Assembly (NCBI GenBank): GCA_947496235.1
Contig: CANMCE010000008.1
Location: forward strand, 62,001 to 126,000
Reading direction: 5' to 3'
DNA from: an uncultured Glaciecola sp.
Lineage (GTDB): Bacteria > Pseudomonadota > Gammaproteobacteria > Enterobacterales > Alteromonadaceae
Length of the DNA stretch: 64,000 nucleotides
Both the position numbers and the translations under genes were made by a program. Under the pieces are notes generated by a model. The model was given only the letters and a program-made list of their open reading frames with translations. It was not told where the DNA came from and made no database searches. This document shows positions 8,854 through 18,439 of the stretch, one piece after another (the stretch's first letter is position 1; each line of letters starts with the position of its first letter).

Positions 8854-9594
8854 ATGAAGTTTGTTGCGGTAATCTTTTTTTCGCTTTTGACTATCTCTAG
8901 TTCTCTCGCAACAGAAGATTTAGTAATACATACGACCCCAGTAAATCCTAAGCATAAGGATTTACACGAAATCATAATTAAAGCTTATGAAAGCCTAGGC
9001 GTACCTGTGGTTTATACCAGTCTGCCATATACCCGTGGATTGGTAAGCGCAAACTACGGTGTTATCGACGCCGTTGATCTTAGATTTGAATCCCATGTCA
9101 CTAGTTACCCAAATTTAGTTAAAGTTGAATATCCAGTTTATACAGGCGCTACCTATCTAGTTGTTGATAACGAAACCTGTGCCAAATGTACAAAAGAATC
9201 TGTTGGGTCAGTTGCCAGTGTCAGTGGTTATCAATATTCCTCTTTTTTCAAAACAGATGTTTTTGCGCATTTAGCTCGCCAAGAATTTGCTGAACACAAA
9301 ATGTTATTCCGATTCTTTGACCGACAACGTGTTCAAGCCATGGTAGTAGGCGATATTTTCTTACCTGAGAAATATTTAAATAACGAAAGATACAGTTTGT
9401 ACAAGTTAGGCACTCATAAAGTTTTCCATTACTTGCATCAGAAACACCAGGGATTAGCCATACGTTTAGAAAGAAGTTTTAGGCGCTTGGATCACAATGC
9501 TGTCAACTCAAGCAATAATCAGATGGCGGAGCAAAGAGAGAAAAGCTATTCAGGTGCTTCCGTCTCCATTGCTCCCGGCGCTGCTGCAAACTAA
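8854..9594 (+). CDS. Exported solute-binding-like protein (type 2 periplasmic binding fold)
   Basis: The product is about 246 residues with a signal peptide (KFVAVIFFSLLTISSSLA, cleavage near residue 20). The mature part (EDLVIHTTPVNPKHKDLHEIII, then LPYTRGLVSANYGVIDAVDLR) looks like the small SBP_bac_3-type proteins that bind amino acids or act as orphan sensors. No permease or ATPase gene is adjacent, so it is probably not part of a local ABC transporter. Two cysteines (CAKC) could form a disulphide in the periplasm. The ATG at 8854 gives the cleanest signal peptide; TTG 8842 and GTG 8845 are in frame. The C-terminal 30 residues are low complexity (Ser/Ala/Asn). Family assignment is moderate. 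Confidence 0.6.
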   Translation: MKFVAVIFFSLLTISSSLATEDLVIHTTPVNPKHKDLHEIIIKAYESLGVPVVYTSLPYTRGLVSANYGVIDAVDLRFESHVTSYPNLVKVEYPVYTGATYLVVDNETCAKCTKESVGSVASVSGYQYSSFFKTDVFAHLARQEFAEHKMLFRFFDRQRVQAMVVGDIFLPEKYLNNERYSLYKLGTHKVFHYLHQKHQGLAIRLERSFRRLDHNAVNSSNNQMAEQREKSYSGASVSIAPGAAAN

Positions 9595-9605
9595 TTATTG
9601 ATTCA

Positions 9606-10499
9606 CTAATCCGCCCAACGTTTAGTGATGTCAGCATAAGCATCTATGCGGCGGTCTCTAAAATATGGCCAGATGCGTTTAACTGATTCGGTTCTATCCA
9701 TATCCAACTCAACCATTAGATTTTGTTCTTCTTCATCGGATGCCGTTGCTAGGATTTCTCCCTGAGGGCCGGCTATAAAACTGTGTCCCCAAAACTGAAT
9801 GCCAGGATCGCCATCAGTAGGAGAGGGTTCAAAACCCACCCGATTAGCAACCACAACAGGTACAGAGTTGGCTACAGCATGGCCGCGTTGTATGGTTTCC
9901 CAAGCACCTTGTTGGCGACTTTTTTCATCTTCTGTGTCGGTTTTATCCCAACCAATGGCGGTAGGGTAAAACAAAATATCAGCGCCTTTCATTGCCATTA
10001 GTCTAGCAGCTTCTGGATACCATTGATCCCAGCATACCAATACCCCGAGTTTACCAACACTGGTTTGGATTGGCTGAAAGCCTAGATCACCCGGGGTGAA
10101 ATAGAATTTTTCATAAAAACCAGGATCATCAGGAATATGCATTTTTCGATACTGTCCAGCGATCTCTTTGCTGCGATCAAACACCACAGCTGTATTGTGA
10201 TATAAACCCGAGGCACGCTTTTCGAACAATGATGTCACTAACACAATATTGCATTCTTCAGCGAGAGCACCAAAAAACTCAGTCGCTGGGCCAGGAATAG
10301 GCTCAGCCAAATCAAAAGCGTCAACATTTTCGTCTTGGCAAAAGTAAAGGGTAGAATGCAATTCTTGCAAGAGTATACATTGTGCGCCCTGCTCGGCGAG
10401 TTTGCGGACTTGCTCGGCAGAGTTTTGCCAATTTGTTAGCTTATCATTTGAGGCTACTGATTGTTGAACTAGCCCTATTTGAAGTTTACCTTTTTGCAT
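9606..10499 (-). CDS. aguB: N-carbamoylputrescine amidase
   Basis: This 297-residue nitrilase-superfamily enzyme hydrolyses N-carbamoylputrescine to putrescine, CO2 and ammonia in the cytoplasm. The catalytic triad is visible: Glu46 in LLQELHST, Lys119 in RKMHIPDD and Cys156 in VLVCWDQWYPE. The motifs FYFTPGD and FWGHSFIAGPQGE are typical of AguB. It directly follows aguA on the minus strand with a 22-base gap, which supports the specific assignment over other nitrilases. The ATG at 10499 follows an AAGTGA-like ribosome site; a GTG three codons upstream is possible. Confidence 0.95.
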   Translation of the reverse strand: MQKGKLQIGLVQQSVASNDKLTNWQNSAEQVRKLAEQGAQCILLQELHSTLYFCQDENVDAFDLAEPIPGPATEFFGALAEECNIVLVTSLFEKRASGLYHNTAVVFDRSKEIAGQYRKMHIPDDPGFYEKFYFTPGDLGFQPIQTSVGKLGVLVCWDQWYPEAARLMAMKGADILFYPTAIGWDKTDTEDEKSRQQGAWETIQRGHAVANSVPVVVANRVGFEPSPTDGDPGIQFWGHSFIAGPQGEILATASDEEEQNLMVELDMDRTESVKRIWPYFRDRRIDAYADITKRWAD

Positions 10500-10521
10500 T
10501 TTATTCACTTATTTGGGTTAT

Positions 10522-11583
10522 TTAAATCTGTGCTAAACCGTCTGCTGCAGCATCTAAAACATCTTGGTCTAAGGTGTTTACCGGTATTTGCATAGTTATA
10601 CAGTGCAGGCTTCCAAATTGTTTAACTAAGGTTGAACAGTCCACTGCTATTACTTTGTGATTGGGGTAGGCTTTTTTAATCACCTTAATGGCTTCTTTAT
10701 CTTCTGGTTGTTGATACACAGGAGCCAAAATATGCTGGTTGCAGATCAAGAAATTCGCATAAGACGCTGGCAGTCTTTCATTATCCTCATTGACCACATT
10801 GGGTAGCGGGAGTTCATGAATTTTATAATCAGGAAAGGCGCTTTTGAGTTCGTTTTTAAGCTTTGATAGACCTTCATAGTGGCTATCGTCCGTACGATTA
10901 TAAGCACTTTGCATAACTAACCCGCGCAGAGGTGTGAAACGCACCAAGGTGTCTATGTGGCCATCGGTATCGTCCCCTTCAAGATGACCATTTTCGAAAA
11001 TAATCGTTTCTTGGGCGCCCAAATACTGCGCAAAAATTTGTTTGTAAGCTGCTGCTTGCATATCGCCATTCCGCTTGGGATTGTACAGACAAGATGCAGT
11101 GCTCAATAAATGCTGATTTTCGTCGATCTCAATGGCACCGCCTTCGAGCACTATCGGACATGAAATCAATGGATTTAAACAGTACTTGGCCAAGGTTTCA
11201 TTAACTAAGTTATCTTTGCGAGCATCGAACTTTTCACCCCAGCCGTTAAATAAAAACTCAACAGGCACGTTACCAATTTCGCTCGAACAGGTCACAAATG
11301 CATAATCTCTGGTCCAGGTATCGTTGTATTCCACAACCACTAAGGCTACTTTTGCGCCCATGGGTACAACAGATTTAATAATGCCAAGATCTTGTTCTCT
11401 GCACAGTAACAGCACTATGGCACCAGCTTCATTGATTTGTTTAATCAAATTCACATAAGTGGCTCTAGCATCATCAATCCAAGGCTGCCAATCGGTGTCT
11501 TCATGAGGCCATGCTAGGATTATTGCTTCAACATTTGCCCATTCAGGCATTAGGGTAAGACTTTCAGATAGTTGATATGTCAT
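10522..11583 (-). CDS. aguA: Agmatine deiminase
   Basis: This 353-residue guanidino-modifying enzyme converts agmatine to N-carbamoylputrescine and ammonia, the step before AguB. Family motifs are WTRDYAF, VLEGGAIEID, LEGDDTDGHIDTLVRF and the late GSLHCITMQIP, where Cys328 is the expected nucleophile. Length and motifs are as usual for bacterial AguA. Its start lies 6 bases after the TonB-dependent receptor stop, so folM, the receptor, aguA and aguB form a tight minus-strand run. Together with aguB it makes putrescine from agmatine. Confidence 0.96.
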   Translation of the reverse strand: MTYQLSESLTLMPEWANVEAIILAWPHEDTDWQPWIDDARATYVNLIKQINEAGAIVLLLCREQDLGIIKSVVPMGAKVALVVVEYNDTWTRDYAFVTCSSEIGNVPVEFLFNGWGEKFDARKDNLVNETLAKYCLNPLISCPIVLEGGAIEIDENQHLLSTASCLYNPKRNGDMQAAAYKQIFAQYLGAQETIIFENGHLEGDDTDGHIDTLVRFTPLRGLVMQSAYNRTDDSHYEGLSKLKNELKSAFPDYKIHELPLPNVVNEDNERLPASYANFLICNQHILAPVYQQPEDKEAIKVIKKAYPNHKVIAVDCSTLVKQFGSLHCITMQIPVNTLDQDVLDAAADGLAQI

Positions 11584-11589
11584 ACTTTG

Positions 11590-13593
11590 TCAGTATCTCA
11601 ATTTTACACTTATAAATAAACGACGGGGTTGACCGACAAAATAACGATAATTGCCGAACGCAAAGTCTGCCCTTTCAGCATAATCTTCGTCAAGTAAATT
11701 AAATAGATTCCCTTGAATTGAAATGCTCTCAGAAATGTCGTATCGAGCACTTAGATCAACTAGAGTATGTCCATCATATTCTGCAGTATTTTCAGGATCT
11801 AAAAAGTAGCTATCCATGTATTGTAGCTGCAACTGGGTGCTAAAGTTATCCAACACTTTCCAATCAGCAAGCAGACTAGCGAGTTTTTTCGGACTAGTGT
11901 CAATCAGGTTCCCCTTAATTGATTGGTTGGAAATAGCGATATCATTTTGGTAAGTGTGTCTTTGTACACTAAATTGTGAGCTTATGCTTAAGTTGCTCAG
12001 TGCTTGCCAACGCCAACTAGCCTCAAAACCTCTGTGCTCTGTATTGCCACCTACCACCGTTTGACGATTAGTATCAGAAATGATGACGTTTTCTTTTTCC
12101 ATATCGTACAAAGAAAGTTCTATGGAATGCTGAGTGCCGCTATACCGAAATCCAACTTCTAGGGCATCCATGCTGACTTCTTCGATATCTGTTAGGGTTT
12201 GATTATTCTGCAAGCGAAACAATTCTGTGGCTTGTGGCGCCCTAAATCCTTGGGAAAACTTAGCATAAACTCGTGAATTTGAATGAATAGTATAAGCGAT
12301 TAGCGCTTCGGGTGAGAACTGCGAAAAGCTAACCTCTTGGTCTTGTGGTCTCGAAAAACGACACAGTGCTACCTGAGGATCACAAGCACTTCCGTCGGTT
12401 AGCTTATTATCATAATCATATTTCATGCTTTCAGCACGGGCACCTAGTGATAATTCGATATCACCTAATTGCCAATTGGCCTGCAAATAGCCCCCAATCT
12501 GTTGCGCTAACACGTCATAATCATAATGCGCTCCTTGAGGAATGCTGGGAGAAAACGGCTGCGCTTGGGTTTCTTGTAATTCAGCTTGGGTAATATCCAA
12601 GTCTATGCCTGAAATCCACTGAGCAGAGAATGCAGTAAATATTTTTTGTAGCTGTAATCCTAAACTTTTATGAGCATTTTCTTCCAATGCTTGCCAAGGT
12701 AAATAGTGCTGCAAAAAGGTCATTTGGTTCCAGCGTAAATAAGGGGTAATGCTTAGCGAATCTTGTTCAAACTTACTGTAAGCCAGAACTGATTCAGCGT
12801 TGCGAAATGCCTCTGGATTGGGATTAAGGCGTCTCGCTTGTTCATCCTGATAAATTTTATAACCTTGCACGAATCCTGCTGTCTCTTGATTTAAGTGACT
12901 TGCGGATAACAGGCTTGTGTTTTGCCAATTTCCTATCCGTTGCTGAGAAACAAAGGTCAATTTTTGCTGGCTGTAACCACTGTCTTGTTGATAGCCGCCA
13001 TGATCGGCAATATTAAACAGCAGGCGTTGAGTGCTGTCAGACAATTGCCAACTCGAATCCGATTTCAATCTGTAGGTATCGTAGGCACCTGCACTGAATG
13101 CTAGGCTATCATTTGAACTTTCAGCTGCTGGCGAAATAATATTTATGACTCCATGCAAGGCATTGGAACCATAGAGCGTACTGGCCGGCCCTCGCAATAT
13201 TTCGATGCGCTGTGCTTGTTCACTGTTAACATCAAACAATTGGTTGGCATTACAAAATCCAGGTGCTCTAAGGTTAATACCATCTAGCGCCATAAAAAAC
13301 GCGCCGCAACTACCTGCACCAGTTAATACCGGAGAGCGAATGGCTGTTAGATGTTCTTGTCCATTGCCTCTGCTAATCCAAGTGCCCGGTGAAAAAGCGG
13401 CGACTTGGGAAATATGTTGGGCATTTATTTGCTCAATGAGTGATTTATCTAAAATGCTTAAGCTCGCATTTACCGATGACGTTGTTTGTTGATTTCGGTT
13501 TGCGGTCACCGAGATTCTTTCAACATCATCTTCGGCTGCGCTGTAAAAAGCGCTGGTCAAAAATAGCCAAAAAAATAGATTTTTATAAGGCAT
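11590..13593 (-). CDS. TonB-dependent outer membrane receptor
   Basis: The 667-residue protein has a signal peptide (MPYKNLFFWLFLTSAFYSA), a TonB box-like stretch (DVERISVTAN), a plug domain with RIEILRGPASTLYGSNALHGVINI, and a 22-strand-type barrel ending in an aromatic residue (ISVKLRY). It imports a chelate or other bulky nutrient across the outer membrane using TonB energy. The frame is open 35 codons further upstream, but the signal peptide and the TAATG overlap with the folM stop (13591-13595) make 13593 the true start. Plug cysteines (GSCGAFF and GFCN) are unusual and may form a disulphide. The ligand is not evident; the operon places it beside agmatine degradation, with no Fur-like site recognised. 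Confidence 0.92.
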   Translation of the reverse strand: MPYKNLFFWLFLTSAFYSAAEDDVERISVTANRNQQTTSSVNASLSILDKSLIEQINAQHISQVAAFSPGTWISRGNGQEHLTAIRSPVLTGAGSCGAFFMALDGINLRAPGFCNANQLFDVNSEQAQRIEILRGPASTLYGSNALHGVINIISPAAESSNDSLAFSAGAYDTYRLKSDSSWQLSDSTQRLLFNIADHGGYQQDSGYSQQKLTFVSQQRIGNWQNTSLLSASHLNQETAGFVQGYKIYQDEQARRLNPNPEAFRNAESVLAYSKFEQDSLSITPYLRWNQMTFLQHYLPWQALEENAHKSLGLQLQKIFTAFSAQWISGIDLDITQAELQETQAQPFSPSIPQGAHYDYDVLAQQIGGYLQANWQLGDIELSLGARAESMKYDYDNKLTDGSACDPQVALCRFSRPQDQEVSFSQFSPEALIAYTIHSNSRVYAKFSQGFRAPQATELFRLQNNQTLTDIEEVSMDALEVGFRYSGTQHSIELSLYDMEKENVIISDTNRQTVVGGNTEHRGFEASWRWQALSNLSISSQFSVQRHTYQNDIAISNQSIKGNLIDTSPKKLASLLADWKVLDNFSTQLQLQYMDSYFLDPENTAEYDGHTLVDLSARYDISESISIQGNLFNLLDEDYAERADFAFGNYRYFVGQPRRLFISVKLRY

Positions 13594-14300
13594 TACTTCA
13601 AATGTCTCCCGCCATTTAAATGCAAACATTGTCCGGTTAAATAGTCGCTGCTTAGTATGTAGTTCATTGCTTTTACCGCTTCTTGTGGACCTGGACAATT
13701 TTCTAACAAGGATTTTTTCAGCGCTTTTTGCTTATAGATTTCATCGTCTCCTTGATTAAACATCAAAAGCGCCGGCGCAATACTGTTGACCTTTACCTTT
13801 GGTGCCAACAATGCGCTAAACGATAAGGTCAGATTATGTAATGCGGCCTTACTTGCTGAGTAAGCTATATGCTTGCTGCTACCTTTTTCCTGAACATAAT
13901 CAGTCATGTGAATAATGTCAGCAAAACCGTCTGGATTGACCAACATATCAGCACATGCAAGATTAATTTGGTAGGGAGCATTGGCGTGCACTTGCATCAT
14001 CTTTTTGAACAAATCATCAGGATTAGTATCTTCTGATTCTTTATCCCAATCTGACGCATTATGGATAATGGCTCTTAAGGTATCTGTGGTCGATTTTAAT
14101 TGCTCGATAAAGCTTGTAATGCCTTCTGATTCAGCAAAATCCGCCTGAATAACCTGAGCCCCTTGCTGAATTAATCGATCAATTGAAGGTTTTTTGCGCC
14201 GATATGTTATAATCACGGGCTTTTGTTGTGCCAGTAGGTCTTCAGCCATTGCCAAACCTAGGCGCTGACTACCTCCGGTAATTAAGATGGGTGCATTCAT
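13593..14300 (-). CDS. folM: Dihydromonapterin reductase FolM (short-chain dehydrogenase)
   Basis: The approximately 235-residue SDR protein aligns well by eye with E. coli FolM: ILITGGSQRLGLAMA, GAQVIQADFAESEG, AIIHNASDWDKE, IIHMTDYVQEKGSSKHIAYSASKAAL (Tyr and Lys of the active site), VKVNSIAPALLMFN and a closing NGGRHLK. FolM reduces dihydromonapterin and dihydrofolate with NADPH. It is divergent from folE, which makes the pterin precursor, a logical pairing. The start is uncertain: ATG at 14300 gives MNAPILITGG, while an in-frame ATG at 14345 adds 15 residues; neither has a strong ribosome site. It overlaps the receptor gene by one base. Confidence 0.9.
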   Translation of the reverse strand: MNAPILITGGSQRLGLAMAEDLLAQQKPVIITYRRKKPSIDRLIQQGAQVIQADFAESEGITSFIEQLKSTTDTLRAIIHNASDWDKESEDTNPDDLFKKMMQVHANAPYQINLACADMLVNPDGFADIIHMTDYVQEKGSSKHIAYSASKAALHNLTLSFSALLAPKVKVNSIAPALLMFNQGDDEIYKQKALKKSLLENCPGPQEAVKAMNYILSSDYLTGQCLHLNGGRHLK

Positions 14301-14499
14301 AGGGCACGAGTTTTCCTGTAGATTTGCCAATGGAAAAGAGGTCATTACGCTTTAAGTTAACGTAAGGATCTGCTGATAGGCCGCAGATCATAAAGGGTAT
14401 TTTAGCGAATGCAACTGATCTTGAATGTGAAAAAAATGTAATCCTAAAAACGACACAACAGCGTATACTAGTGAACTGTTTTTGAGAGATGGATAAAAT

Positions 14500-15186
14500 A
14501 TGTTAGCAAATAAAACCATATTAATGCGTGAAGCGGCAGGAGATGTTTTTACTCCTCAAGCGAAAAAAGTACAGGCAGCACTTATCAGTGCAGGTCTTGA
14601 AACGCCTATGGTTGACAATCATTTGTCTAATGAAGAAAAACGCGAAAAAATTCAAGCGTCTATGCTCGATATTATGCAAACCTTAGGATTGGATTTAAAC
14701 GACGACAGTTTAAAAGATACGCCCATGCGTATTGCTAAAATGTACGTAGATGAAATCTTTGGTGGTTTGGATTACGCAAATTTTCCCAAAATTACTCAGA
14801 TTGAAAATAAGATGCAAATCGATGAGCCAGTGCAAGTAAGCGATATTAGTCTTACCAGTACTTGTGAGCATCACTTTGTCACTATCGATGGCGTTGCTAG
14901 TGTGGCTTATATTCCAAAAGATACTGTGATTGGATTGAGTAAAATAAATCGGTTAGTCGCATTTTTCGCCCAACGGCCGCAAGTGCAAGAGCGTCTAACT
15001 CAACAGGTAATGGTCGCCTTACAAGCGCTAACAGGCACTCAAGACGTTGCAGTTAGCATCAACGCAACTCACTACTGTGTAAAAGCCAGAGGAATTCGTG
15101 ATACCAATTCCTATACCAAAACCTCTTCATTAGGCGGGGCTTTTAAAACAGATAAAGAGTTGCGTCGTCAATTTTTCTCTAATTAG
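14500..15186 (+). CDS. folE: GTP cyclohydrolase I
   Basis: The 228-residue protein closely resembles E. coli Fol[61 protein letters not shown] and [11 protein letters not shown]. The zinc ligands are Cys122, His125 and Cys193. It converts GTP to dihydroneopterin triphosphate, the first step to tetrahydrofolate and tetrahydromonapterin. The ATG at 14500 follows GAGATGGA; a shorter form from ATG 14524 is possible. It converges with the M24 peptidase gene and overlaps it by 4 bases at the 3' end. Confidence 0.97.
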   Translation: MLANKTILMREAAGDVFTPQAKKVQAALISAGLETPMVDNHLSNEEKREKIQASMLDIMQTLGLDLNDDSLKDTPMRIAKMYVDEIFGGLDYANFPKITQIENKMQIDEPVQVSDISLTSTCEHHFVTIDGVASVAYIPKDTVIGLSKINRLVAFFAQRPQVQERLTQQVMVALQALTGTQDVAVSINATHYCVKARGIRDTNSYTKTSSLGGAFKTDKELRRQFFSN

Positions 15187-16523
15187 TTATATTCAGGCAG
15201 ACCGATAATATGAAATTCGGTCTGTCTACCATCAAAATACGTCACCTGTTTACCGTCAAATATAGCGTTTTCTTCTAACATTATACGAATGTCTTTTCCC
15301 CATTCTGGAATATGGGTTGTGGCGTTGAGTTCAATTGAGTAGGCAGTGTTTTGATGCAATGGATAGTCGCCATTATGGGGCACACCGTCCTGAGCATCCC
15401 ACATACCTAAGGTAGTCCCAGCTGCATGGCCGTGATAGCCAATAGGATGGGTGTATATTGACGGGGTAATACCTTCATTGATTGCCTGTTCACGAGATTC
15501 TTTTAAAATCTGATTGCCGGTTTTGCCTACTGCAAATCTTTGGGTAAATATATCTTGCAGTCGGTTCGCATTTGCAAGGGCCGCTTTGAGATATGCAGGT
15601 GCATCACTTTCTCCTTCTCTTAATACATAAGCGTGTTGTTGCTGATCAGTTTGTAAGCGTAAGTAAGTAATACCAAAATCCAAATGCAATAAGTCCCCCG
15701 GCAAAATTACTTCAGGATTATTATTGGTAAAGGTACTTAAGTGGTCAAATTTATCCGCGTTTGCCCGTTGTATGGACACAGTGGGATGAAACCAATTGGT
15801 AAGTTTTAATTCTCTGCTGCGTTCACGCAACCACCACACCAAATCTTGAGTGGTAGTTTTTCCTGGTTGAATAACCTCGTTTGAATAAAGTTCACGAATG
15901 ATTTGATGGCCCATTTCTACGATACTAGGATAAACCGCTAACTCCATTTCACTGCGGGTTTCAAGCCAAGCTATGGCTAAGTTTTCAGCGCTTACTACTC
16001 GCTTAGCCATTGATTCTGGTAGGGCTCGCATCAGCATTTGATGCTCAGTGGTATTAATGCCGTCTGCCAATGCGAAATGTTCCGAAATATTAATGCCAAT
16101 TTTTTGAGGTTTTTTCTTAGCAATTAAGTCCACCAACCCTTGCCATTGGTCTGGTTGAGCATCCTTGTCCCAAGCTTTAGCAAACAAGTCGGTAACAGGA
16201 TAACGAGCAACAGCAAAACGCTCTACTTGATCAGTTCCTTCTGGCTTGAACAACACCAAGATAGTGCGCCTGCGTGCTGACAACCAAGTGGCGGGTAACA
16301 TGGTTTTTAAAACGGGGTCCTCGTTGTACTCCCGAGAAATTAAAATCCACATATCAATGCCGGTGGCATCCATCAAGGCTGGCAATGTATTGTCCAATTT
16401 GTCTTTGAGCATTTGATCTATCTTGCTCGCACGCTCCTGCATTGGAAGAATGGGATATTCATATTGACCGTAGCTGGAAAGGGTAAAAAAGAGAAGGGAA
16501 AGTAAAAAGCCGTATTTAATCAT
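15183..16523 (-). CDS. Exported M24-family (Xaa-Pro peptidase-like) metallopeptidase
   Basis: The protein has 446 residues with a signal peptide ([19 protein letters not shown]) and so should act in the periplasm. An N-terminal creatinase/prolidase-like domain covers about 30-200, and the pita-bread catalytic domain follows. Candidate metal ligands are the aspartates in [16 protein letters not shown], His in [12 protein letters not shown], and the glutamates in [14 protein letters not shown] and [11 protein letters not shown]. The overall fold fits aminopeptidase P or prolidase relatives. An AAAGGG ribosome site precedes the ATG. Substrate is unknown; export distinguishes it from cytoplasmic PepP. 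Confidence 0.85.
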   Translation of the reverse strand: MIKYGFLLSLLFFTLSSYGQYEYPILPMQERASKIDQMLKDKLDNTLPALMDATGIDMWILISREYNEDPVLKTMLPATWLSARRRTILVLFKPEGTDQVERFAVARYPVTDLFAKAWDKDAQPDQWQGLVDLIAKKKPQKIGINISEHFALADGINTTEHQMLMRALPESMAKRVVSAENLAIAWLETRSEMELAVYPSIVEMGHQIIRELYSNEVIQPGKTTTQDLVWWLRERSRELKLTNWFHPTVSIQRANADKFDHLSTFTNNNPEVILPGDLLHLDFGITYLRLQTDQQQHAYVLREGESDAPAYLKAALANANRLQDIFTQRFAVGKTGNQILKESREQAINEGITPSIYTHPIGYHGHAAGTTLGMWDAQDGVPHNGDYPLHQNTAYSIELNATTHIPEWGKDIRIMLEENAIFDGKQVTYFDGRQTEFHIIGLPEYN

Positions 16524-16681
16524 TGAATGCCCTTTTATTGTTATCTAGTTGGCGATGCACAATGCTGATGTTTATCTAAAATTTGTCATTGTTATACTCG
16601 AAGATAAGGCATTGTGGCCAAAGTCACAACTTCTAGTGACGACTTTGTATTACAAGTTACTAACTTCTTGTGGCTCGCAGG

Positions 16682-17167
16682 TCAGTATCTGGAGTTATTA
16701 CTCAGCTCTTCGTTTCTCTCTTTAATTTTGATGTATAATCGAACGAAACCAACTATCACAGATGCACCCACTAATTTTATTAATACACTAAAATTTGTAG
16801 TCTGATCTTCAAGACTTTTCTTAATAATTTCACTTTCCAGAATTTCAAAATTTTCTTGTTCTAGAGCGATTAAAAGTCGACCTCTTACTGTAAGATTTGC
16901 GCTCATGTTTAACTTTGCTAACTGTGCGCTGAGACAATTGTAGTGCCTAGTGGCTATGTCATAAGTTTCACCATCAGCCAATGTAACTTTATGCAAAAAA
17001 GTGTTTGGCTGTGTGTCTATTTGCTCACAGGTAAAATTAACGAGAATTCCACTAATCTCTTCATAGTCAATAAAGTTATTCCTCACCGAAATGTAGAGTA
17101 AATAAAAAAACAATATCATCGTGAAAGTTAACTCTACTAATAGCTTTTTAAATTTAAATTTCTTCAA
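16682..17167 (-). CDS. Hypothetical protein with two membrane spans
   Basis: The 161-residue protein is not a family I recognise. It has hydrophobic spans at about 12-28 and 127-146, with a roughly 100-residue segment between them that contains several cysteines and is probably periplasmic. The very AT-rich sequence and lysine-rich ends suggest recent acquisition. It lies 59 bases downstream of a truncated RHS remnant on the same strand, so it may be the surviving immunity or orphan gene of a former RHS toxin locus. That link is inference from position only. Confidence 0.6.
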   Translation of the reverse strand: MKKFKFKKLLVELTFTMILFFYLLYISVRNNFIDYEEISGILVNFTCEQIDTQPNTFLHKVTLADGETYDIATRHYNCLSAQLAKLNMSANLTVRGRLLIALEQENFEILESEIIKKSLEDQTTNFSVLIKLVGASVIVGFVRLYIKIKERNEELSNNSRY

Positions 17168-17226
17168 TTTCTAATCTAGTTTCTATTAAAAAGATTCACG
17201 TTTAGTATGAGGCGGTGCAATGTTAA

Positions 17227-17450
17227 TTAGTACTTTAGCTGATACATGAATTTTTTCCTTACTTTACCTTGTCGCAAATTCCACGGTGCCTGATTAAACG
17301 GTTCAGCCTGCATAAAACGCCCCAAAGTTGGATCGTAAATCCGACCCTTCATATGGGCGATGCGAAAATATGACCCAGAGTGTTCATTTATTCCTTGTAA
17401 AATCAATCCATTGCTATGCAACCCTAAATCCCATTTTTCGCGCTTATTTC
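17227..17450 (-). pseudogene. RHS-repeat core C-terminal remnant
   Basis: The minus strand encodes HMKGRIYDPTLGRFMQAEPF, the hallmark RHS-associated core motif that normally sits just before the variable toxin tip of a protein of more than 1000 residues. Here only about 65-75 residues remain between stop codons: there is no upstream YD-repeat region, and the sequence after QAP degenerates (NLRQGKVRKKFMYQLKY) and stops. It is best read as the debris of a polymorphic toxin gene. Confidence 0.75.
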
Positions 17451-17618
17451 ATTGTTTTTTATTACTTTATGGATCGTAACAGTTCAATTGTTAGTTTTGA
17501 GTTTTCAAACATTATTCATAGCTCAACAAGTAAAAGTACATGTTTAGCCCCCGAAAGGGAAATTAAATGGTTTATATTTCCCATCAAAAATCTACTATTA
17601 GTATAACTATTTAGTTGT

Positions 17619-17649
17619 TTTTAAACCTTCTGGTTGCCAAGGTTTAAAA
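17619..17649. promoter_or_regulatory. 11-bp perfect inverted repeat, putative AbiEi operator
   Basis: TTTTAAACCTT (17619-17629) and its exact complement AAGGTTTAAAA (17639-17649) flank a 9-base spacer and end 19 bases before the AbiEi ATG. AbiEi antitoxins are known to repress their own operon by binding inverted repeats near the promoter, so this is the natural candidate site. The symmetry is seen directly; the function is inferred. Confidence 0.6.
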
Positions 17650-17668
17650 TTTAAGTTACTTTTACACT

Positions 17669-18439
17669 ATGAGTATAGAAAACCAAAGCAAAATAAACCA
17701 ACTACTTTCTATAGCACCTAAAGGTGTTGTATTGACTTCTTCATGGCTATTAGAAAAAGGTTACAGTTTACAATTGCAAGATCGATACAAAAAAAGTCAG
17801 TGGTTCAAATCATTTGGCAGAGGCGCTTTGATACGTAATAAGGATACCGTTGATTATCTAGGGGCTATCCAAACGTTACAGGAACAGCTCAATTTATCGG
17901 TTCATCCTGCCGCAAAAACAGCTTTAATACTGCAAGGTAAATCACACTACTTAGAGTTCTCAACTCAAAAGGTACAGTTATTTTCGACCCCCTCTGAAGT
18001 TTTGCCTTCTTGGTTTAAAAAACATGATTGGAACGTAAAGCTGGAAAGTAACGTAACATCATTTTTGCCTGCCGATATAGGTATGGTGGAATATCAACAT
18101 AAGTCATTTTCTTTAAAAATATCTAGTCCAGCGCGTGCAATAATGGAATGCTTATACTTGGCTCCCAATGACCAACCATTACTTGAAGTATACGAATTAT
18201 TAGAAGGACTAAATAATATACGTCCAGCCACCGCCCAGAAATTATTAGAAAGCTGCTCTTCCGTAAAAGTAAAACGATTATTTCTTTACATGGCAGACAA
18301 AGCAGGCCATGACTGGCTGACCTATATCAATCTAGACAAAATAGATCTTGGCAAAGGAAAGCGGCAAATTGTCGCAGATGGGGTGTATATCCCCAATTAT
18401 AAAATAACTGTTCCAAAGGAACTGGATAAACACATATGA
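17669..18439 (+). CDS. AbiEi-family type IV antitoxin / transcriptional repressor
   Basis: The 256-residue protein starts with a winged-helix-like domain (INQLLSIAPKGVVLTSSWLLEKGYS) and continues with a typical AbiEi C-terminal domain (LQGKSHYLEFSTQKVQLF, ISSPARAIMECLYLAPN). Such antitoxins repress the operon and counteract the AbiEii nucleotidyltransferase without direct binding in characterised cases. The stop overlaps the toxin start by 4 bases (ATGA at 18436-18439), so the pair is translationally coupled. A perfect inverted repeat lies immediately upstream. The pair forms an abortive-infection type toxin-antitoxin module. Confidence 0.85.
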   Translation: MSIENQSKINQLLSIAPKGVVLTSSWLLEKGYSLQLQDRYKKSQWFKSFGRGALIRNKDTVDYLGAIQTLQEQLNLSVHPAAKTALILQGKSHYLEFSTQKVQLFSTPSEVLPSWFKKHDWNVKLESNVTSFLPADIGMVEYQHKSFSLKISSPARAIMECLYLAPNDQPLLEVYELLEGLNNIRPATAQKLLESCSSVKVKRLFLYMADKAGHDWLTYINLDKIDLGKGKRQIVADGVYIPNYKITVPKELDKHI

